Origin: Rhodococcus koreensis
GTDB lineage: Bacteria; Actinomycetota; Actinomycetes; Mycobacteriales; Mycobacteriaceae
Direction of reading: 5' to 3'
DNA length: 64,000 bases
Assembly: GCF_900105905.1 (NCBI RefSeq)
Contig: NZ_FNSV01000005.1
Span: 6,944,001 to 7,008,000 of the forward strand
Positions 59,349 through 64,000 of the stretch are shown here, in pieces (the stretch's first letter is position 1; every line of letters begins with the position of its first letter). The translations under genes and the position numbers were made by a program. The notes under the pieces are model-generated. The model saw nothing but the letters and a program-made list of their open reading frames with translations. It did not search any database and was not told the origin of the DNA.

Positions 59349-61643
59349 ATGTCCAGCACCGCAGCATACGGATCCAGCATCCTGGGGTATCCCCGCATCG
59401 GACCTCACCGCGAACTCAAGCGTGCCCTCGAGTCCTACTGGCACGGCACGGGAACGAAGGACGAACTCGTCGCCGTCGCCCGGGATCTCCAGGAGGAGAC
59501 GTGGAGTGAGCTCGCCGCAACCGGTCTGACCCAGGTCCCGGGCAATACGTTCTCGTACTACGACCACGTACTCGACAACGCGCTGCTGTTCGGTGCGGTG
59601 CCCGAGCGGTTCGCGCCGCTCGAGAACCAGCTCGATCCGCTGGACTTCTATTTCACGCTGGCACGGGGCAGGCCGGACTTCCCCCCGCTCGAGCTGGTGC
59701 GGTTCTTCGGCACCAACTACCACTACCGCCAGCCCGAATTGGACGAGAACACCGAGTTCTCGCTGCGGTCCGAGATCCTGCTGGACGAGTTCGAACGGGC
59801 GAAGGCACGCGGGATCGAACTGCGTCCCGTCGTGATGGGGCCCGTGTCGCTGCTCCTGCTGTCGAAGGTCGGTCCGACGTCGAAGCGGCACGGCTTCTCG
59901 ACCCTCGAGCTGCTGGACAAACTGCTGCCGGAATACGAGCTTCTGTTCGAGCAGCTCGCGAAGGCCGGCGCCACGTGTGTCCAGCTGGACGAGCCGTCGT
60001 TCACCGAGGACCGCACGCCGGAGGAGCTGGCGGCGCTGGCCCGGGTGTACGAGAAGTTGTCGCACGCGCCGCTGCGTCCCCGCATCCTCGTCACCGGCCC
60101 GTACGGGCATCTCGGGGAGGCCCTCGCCGTCCTCGCCTCCACGAAGGTCGAGGCTCTCGGTCTCGACCTCGTCAGTCATCGGCTCAGTGCCGACGAGCTG
60201 GCGAGGATCCCGGGGATGAAGCGCAAGCGCATCTACGCCGGCGTGGTCGACGGCCGGAACGTGTGGCGCGTCGACCGGTACAACACGCTGACGTACCTGA
60301 ACACGCTGAAGGACGTCGTGCCCGATCTGGTGGTCTCGACGTCGACGTCGTTGCTGCACGTGCCGTACGACGTGTTGTCCGAGTACGACATTCCGGGTGA
60401 CGTCGCGGACCGGCTCGCGTTCGCGAAGCAGAAGGTCGGTGAGGTGGTCTCGCTGGCCAAGGCGCTGACCGAGGGCCCGTCCGACAAGTGGCGCAAGCGT
60501 CCCACGTCGGTGCACTTCAAGCTCAAGCATGCGGTGCGCGCACGGGTCAACGCGATCAAGCCGGACGACCGCATCCGGGTCCCGTACGAGGAGCGGCGGG
60601 TCGCGCAGCAGGAGCGACTGAACCTGCCGCTGGTTCCGGCGACGACGCTGGGTTCGTTCCCGCAGACGGATGCGATCAGGAAGGCCCGGTACGAGCTGGG
60701 GCAGGGGCGCCTGGAGTGGGACGAGTACTACAAGGGGATCCAGGCGGAGATCGAAAGCACGATCCGGTTGCAGGAGGACATCGGTCTCGACGTCCTCGTG
60801 CACGGTGAGCACGAGCGCAACGACATGGTGCAGTACTTCGCGGAGCTTCTCGAGGGGTATGCCTTCACCCACAACGGCTGGGTGCAGGCTTACGGCTCGC
60901 GGTGTACACGTCCCCCGATCCTCTACGGGGACGTGTCGCGGCCGAAGCCGATGACCGTCGAGTGGATCGCGTACGCGCAGTCGCTGACGGACAAGCCGGT
61001 CAAGGGCATGCTGACGGGTCCGGTGACGATGATCGCGCGGTCGTTCGTCCGCCAGGATCAGCCGCTGTACGAGACGGCTGACCAGTTGGCGCTGGTGATC
61101 CGTGACGAGATCGCCGACCTGGAGGCGGCGGGAATCGCGATCATCCAGGTCGACGAGCCGGCGATCCGGGAACTGCTGCCGTTGCGCGAGGACGGCCGCG
61201 AGGCGTATCTCGAGTGGGCGGTCGACGCGTTCCGTCTCGCGACGGGTGCGGCGAAGCCGGAGACGCAGATCCACACGCACCTCACGTACACGAGCCGGGC
61301 GTCGGTGGTCGACGCCATCGAACGGCTCGATGCGGACGTGACGGCGATCGTGGCGACGCGTTCCATCACGTGGGTGCTCGATGCCATCAAGGAGCGGGCG
61401 CTGACCCACGGGGTCGGTCCGGGTGTGTACGAGAGCCGGTCGGCCCGGATTCCGGACATCGACGAGTTGGACGAACTGCTCACGGAGGCGAGCGAGTCGG
61501 TCTCACTGGAACGGTTGTGGGCCAACCCGGACGGCGGGCTGAAGACTCGCCACTATTGGCAGCTCGAGCCGTCGCTGCGCAACCTGGTGGCGGCCGCGAA
61601 GCGTCTGCGCCGGCGGTCCGAGAAGGAAGAATCCGAGGACTGA
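59349..61643 (+). CDS. metE: MetE-family protein lacking most zinc ligands
   Basis: 764 residues, full length for cobalamin-independent methionine synthase, with the N-terminal folate-side LGYPRIGPHRELKRALESYW and homocysteine-side TTLGSFPQT, NGWVQAYGSRC and QVDEPAIRE. In E. coli MetE zinc is held by His641, Cys643, Glu665 and Cys726. The aligned residues here are His644, Thr646 (HTHLTY), Val668 (AIVATRS) and Gly729 (NPDGGLK), and the active-site His694 is Arg697 (YESRSAR). Zinc-thiolate methyl transfer is therefore not expected; the protein may do something else or be decaying, though the frame is intact and no B12 riboswitch is seen. Confidence 0.9.
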   Translation: MSSTAAYGSSILGYPRIGPHRELKRALESYWHGTGTKDELVAVARDLQEETWSELAATGLTQVPGNTFSYYDHVLDNALLFGAVPERFAPLENQLDPLDFYFTLARGRPDFPPLELVRFFGTNYHYRQPELDENTEFSLRSEILLDEFERAKARGIELRPVVMGPVSLLLLSKVGPTSKRHGFSTLELLDKLLPEYELLFEQLAKAGATCVQLDEPSFTEDRTPEELAALARVYEKLSHAPLRPRILVTGPYGHLGEALAVLASTKVEALGLDLVSHRLSADELARIPGMKRKRIYAGVVDGRNVWRVDRYNTLTYLNTLKDVVPDLVVSTSTSLLHVPYDVLSEYDIPGDVADRLAFAKQKVGEVVSLAKALTEGPSDKWRKRPTSVHFKLKHAVRARVNAIKPDDRIRVPYEERRVAQQERLNLPLVPATTLGSFPQTDAIRKARYELGQGRLEWDEYYKGIQAEIESTIRLQEDIGLDVLVHGEHERNDMVQYFAELLEGYAFTHNGWVQAYGSRCTRPPILYGDVSRPKPMTVEWIAYAQSLTDKPVKGMLTGPVTMIARSFVRQDQPLYETADQLALVIRDEIADLEAAGIAIIQVDEPAIRELLPLREDGREAYLEWAVDAFRLATGAAKPETQIHTHLTYTSRASVVDAIERLDADVTAIVATRSITWVLDAIKERALTHGVGPGVYESRSARIPDIDELDELLTEASESVSLERLWANPDGGLKTRHYWQLEPSLRNLVAAAKRLRRRSEKEESED

Positions 61644-61685
61644 TTCCTCAGGCGTGTTCAGGGGTCACCGCGGCAGTGGTGGCCC

Positions 61686-61699
61686 CGAACGTGCGTTCG
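61686..61699. promoter_or_regulatory. LexA (SOS) box-like palindrome upstream of adhC
   Basis: CGAAC-GTGC-GTTCG, a perfect inverted repeat matching the actinobacterial SOS box form CGAAC-N4-GTTCG, 27 bp before the adhC ATG. An overlapping CATGTA repeat follows (61719-61727). Confidence 0.5.
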
Positions 61700-61726
61700 G
61701 TCGCGCAAACATGTAGGCATGTAAGC

Positions 61727-62767
61727 ATGGTTACCGCAGCCGCATATGCAGTCACGTCCGCCGACAGCCGATTCGAGAAGACCACCGTGCAGCGCCGCGA
61801 ACTCGGACCGCTCGATGTGCTGATCGAGATCAAGTTCGCCGGCATCTGCCACTCCGACATCCACACCGCCCGTAACGAATGGGGCAGCACCCACTACCCG
61901 GTCGTGCCCGGTCACGAGATCGCGGGCGTGGTGAGCGCGGTCGGGTCCGAGGTCACGAAGCACCGGGTCGGCGACCGGGTCGGGGTCGGGTGCTTCGTCG
62001 ACTCCTGCGGGGAATGCGACGCCTGCCGGGCCGACGAGGAGCAGTACTGCGTCAACCGGGCGACCGGGACGTACAACGCCACGGGGCGCGACGGCGAGTG
62101 GACGCAGGGCGGCTACTCGACGCACATCGTGGTGACGGAACACTTTGTCCTGTCCATCCCGGACGGTCTGGAACTGGACGTCGCGGCGCCGCTGCTGTGC
62201 GCGGGCATCACGTTGTACTCACCACTCGCCCACTGGGGCGCCGGACCGGGCAAGAAGGTCGCGGTCATCGGGATGGGCGGTCTCGGACACGTCGGCGTGA
62301 AGATCGCACATGCGATGGGCGCCGACGTCACCGTGCTCAGCCAGTCGCTCGGCAAGAAGGACGACGGCCTGAAATTCGGCGCCGGCCACTACTACGCCAC
62401 CTCGGATCCGGGCACGTTCGCGCAGTTGCGCGGACAGTTCGACCTCATCGTCAACACGGTGTCGGTGAATCTCGACATCGACGCGTACATGTCCATGCTC
62501 GCGATCAACGGCACACTCGTCGAACTGGGGTTGCCGGAGAAGCCGATCGAGGTGCGCGCGTTCAGCCTCGCCGCGAACCGCCGCAGCCTGGCCGGTTCGA
62601 TGGTGGGCGGCATCGCTCAGACGCAGGAGATGCTGAACTTCTGCGCCGAACACGGAATCGGCGCCGAGATCGAGGTGATCTCGGCGGACCAGATCGACGG
62701 CGCCTACGACCGCGTGGTCGGCAGCGACGTGCGGTACCGATTCGTGATCGACACGGCAACGATCTGA
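61727..62767 (+). CDS. adhC: NADP-dependent alcohol dehydrogenase AdhC
   Basis: 346 residues from ATG 61727; a longer in-frame reading overlaps metE and was rejected. Catalytic zinc ligands are in GICHSDIH and PGHE, and the structural zinc cluster CGECDACRADEEQYC is complete. The dinucleotide motif is VIGMGGLGHVGVK. It resembles the YahK/AdhC group that reduces aldehydes, including cinnamyl-type, with NADPH. It ends 1 bp from the convergent sigF gene. Confidence 0.94.
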   Translation: MVTAAAYAVTSADSRFEKTTVQRRELGPLDVLIEIKFAGICHSDIHTARNEWGSTHYPVVPGHEIAGVVSAVGSEVTKHRVGDRVGVGCFVDSCGECDACRADEEQYCVNRATGTYNATGRDGEWTQGGYSTHIVVTEHFVLSIPDGLELDVAAPLLCAGITLYSPLAHWGAGPGKKVAVIGMGGLGHVGVKIAHAMGADVTVLSQSLGKKDDGLKFGAGHYYATSDPGTFAQLRGQFDLIVNTVSVNLDIDAYMSMLAINGTLVELGLPEKPIEVRAFSLAANRRSLAGSMVGGIAQTQEMLNFCAEHGIGAEIEVISADQIDGAYDRVVGSDVRYRFVIDTATI

Positions 62768-62768
62768 C

Positions 62769-63566
62769 CTACGCGTCACCGAGTTGATCTCGCAGCGACG
62801 CCAGGGTCTTCGCGAGCAGGCGGGACACGTGCATCTGCGAGATGCCGACGCGATCGGCGATCTGGGTCTGGGTCATGTTGCCGAAGAACCGCAGCATGAG
62901 GACGGTCCGCTCCCGTTCGGGCAGTGACTGGAGCAGGGGGCGCAGGGTCTCGTGGTTCTCGACGTCGTCCATCGCGGCGTCGTAGTCGCCGAGCGTCTCC
63001 ACCATGGACAGCTCACCTGCCCGGTCCGACGACGTGTTGTCGACGGAGACGGTCTGGTAGGCGTTGCCGGCGAGCAGTCCCTGCGCCACCTCCTCCTGTT
63101 CGAGGTCCAGGTGCTCGGCGAGTTCGCTGACGGTGGGGGCGTGGCCGAGGCTCTGCGACAGTTCGGCGACGGCCTGGCTGAGCGCGAGATGCAGTTCCTT
63201 CATCCGGCGGGGGACGCGGACGGCCCACCCGGTGTCGCGGAAATGCCGCCGGACCTCGCCCATGATGGTGGGAACGGCGAACGACACGAAGTCCGATCCG
63301 CGCTCCACGTCGAACCGGTCCACGGAGTTGACCAGGCCGAGGCGCGCGACCTGCACCAGATCGTCGTGCGCCTCGCCGCGGCCGTCGAAGCGGCGGGCGA
63401 TGTGCTCGGCCAGTGGCAGGCAGCGAGTCACGACGGCGTCGCGCAGTCTGCTGCGCCGGGGGTCGTCCTCATCGAGGGCTGCCATCTGTTGAAACAGTGC
63501 TGTGACGTCCTGATACTCGTCCGGCCAACGGGCCGTGTGCCCCCCACTGTGAGTATGGGACGTCAC
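62769..63566 (-). CDS. sigF: General-stress sigma factor SigF
   Basis: 265 residues from a GTG that overlaps the TGA of rsbW (GTGA). Regions 2-4 of the SigB/SigF/SigG group are clear: region 2 DLVQVARLGLVNSVDRFD, region 3 LGHAPTVSELAEHLDLE, region 4 FFGNMTQTQIADRVGISQMH. It directs RNA polymerase to stress promoters. The longer in-frame reading overlapping rsbW was rejected. Translational coupling keeps sigma and anti-sigma in balance. Confidence 0.95.
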   Translation of the reverse strand: MTSHTHSGGHTARWPDEYQDVTALFQQMAALDEDDPRRSRLRDAVVTRCLPLAEHIARRFDGRGEAHDDLVQVARLGLVNSVDRFDVERGSDFVSFAVPTIMGEVRRHFRDTGWAVRVPRRMKELHLALSQAVAELSQSLGHAPTVSELAEHLDLEQEEVAQGLLAGNAYQTVSVDNTSSDRAGELSMVETLGDYDAAMDDVENHETLRPLLQSLPERERTVLMLRFFGNMTQTQIADRVGISQMHVSRLLAKTLASLRDQLGDA

Positions 63567-63997
63567 AGACTCAGGCCATTCTTCACCTTGGTGAATTCCA
63601 TGGTGGTGACGAAACCCGCGGTGGAAGGGTCGGGCTCCTGTTTCAGGTCGAGCGAATCGGTGAGGGCGTTGAGGACGTGCCAGGCGAACGAACGCTCGCC
63701 GAGGGAGTCGACCGAGGTGGTGGTGCTCGACACGTCGACTCGCAAGGTGCCGTCGAGAAATTGCAGCCGGCACACCAGAAGTGCATCCGGTGTCGCGCGG
63801 ACGATCAGCTGGGTACAGATCTCGTCCATGGCCAGTTTGATGTCGGCGATGGAGTCGAGGTCGAAGTCTTCGTGGATGGCAACGGTAGCTGCCAGGGCGC
63901 GCAGTACGGAGAGCTGATCGGGCGTTGCTCGCACGCGCAGTTCGACGACGGGATGTGTGTGATCCTGGTCGGGTTCGATTGTCTTGGCGATGGCCAT
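63563..63997 (-). CDS. rsbW: Anti-sigma factor RsbW/UsfX
   Basis: 144 residues of the GHKL kinase-like fold. ADIKLAMDEICTQLI is the N-box region that binds ATP/Mg, while the later G-box is degenerate, as in UsfX. It binds and holds SigF. The gene is complete, ending only 3 bp from the window edge, so its promoter is not visible. Confidence 0.92.
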   Translation of the reverse strand: MAIAKTIEPDQDHTHPVVELRVRATPDQLSVLRALAATVAIHEDFDLDSIADIKLAMDEICTQLIVRATPDALLVCRLQFLDGTLRVDVSSTTTSVDSLGERSFAWHVLNALTDSLDLKQEPDPSTAGFVTTMEFTKVKNGLSL

Positions 63998-64000
63998 GAG

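Noticed and set aside
59241..61409. 722-codon minus-strand frame opposite metE
   Set aside because: Extremely Arg/Leu/Val-rich and collinear with the metE frame; no family features.
1..64000. CRISPR array, tRNA or rRNA genes
   Set aside because: No regularly spaced direct repeats, no tRNA-like cloverleaf ends and no rRNA sequence noticed on reading through.

Overview
The window looks like chromosomal DNA of a mycolic-acid actinomycete, most likely Rhodococcus of the R. jostii/opacus type. The reasons are very high GC, frequent GTG starts, GTGA/ATGA start-stop overlaps, an antigen-85-type mycolyltransferase, a RamB-isocitrate lyase-FadB2 glyoxylate block, and gene order that follows Mycobacterium tuberculosis as I remember it. 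An AAA ATPase-pssA-psd block and groEL2 match the Rv0435c-Rv0440 neighbourhood. A prolyl oligopeptidase, lpd, a carboxymuconolactone-decarboxylase-like protein, ramB, aceA and fadB2 match Rv0457c-Rv0468. Accessory DNA is inserted between these anchors. I saw no rRNA, tRNA or CRISPR.

Layout. 1-3.6 kb: start of a minus-strand Mrp Na+/H+ antiporter operon (mrpA/B fusion, mrpC, start of mrpD). 3.8-12.4 kb: NUDIX, a membrane protein, a PEP-mutase/ICL-family protein, a CDC48-like ATPase, pssA, psd, a frameshifted MerR-beta-clamp fusion, and an SRPBCC protein. 12.8-22.7 kb: histidine ammonia-lyase, a tnpB-only IS605-type element, hydrolase, D-amino-acid oxidase with a PucR regulator, alcohol dehydrogenase, universal stress protein, HAD phosphatase, and a small secreted protein. 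22.7-33 kb: groEL2 with two CIRCE operators, a PspC protein, an AT-rich stretch leading to a 24-residue amphipathic peptide gene, a mycolyltransferase, hydrolase, prolyl oligopeptidase, lpd, and a HxlR/quinone-reductase divergent pair.

33-56.5 kb is a nitrogen-acquisition region. It holds allophanate hydrolase and urea carboxylase, an AtoE-type transporter, the five-gene urtABCDE urea/amide ABC transporter with a terminal GntR gene, and fmdA/fmdB (formamidase). Together these suggest uptake of urea or short amides and conversion to ammonia without urease. The region is interrupted at 41.5-46.5 kb by a nested mobile-element nest: an IS200/IS605 element sits at the start of an SDR gene, and two tandem IS110-family elements sit inside its tnpA. 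An orphan Pycsar-like membrane effector gene lies beside urtA.

56.9-64 kb: aceA, fadB2, a MetE homologue lacking most zinc ligands, adhC, and the rsbW-sigF general-stress sigma pair.

Four intergenic palindromes of 44-48 bp with related sequence lie at gene ends and probably act as terminators. The points I rate most interesting are the metal-ligand-less MetE, the IS110 pair with bridge-RNA-like leaders (one carrying a 9-nt match to its own insertion flank), the small porin-like peptide gene between groEL2 and the mycolyltransferase, and the Pycsar-like effector.
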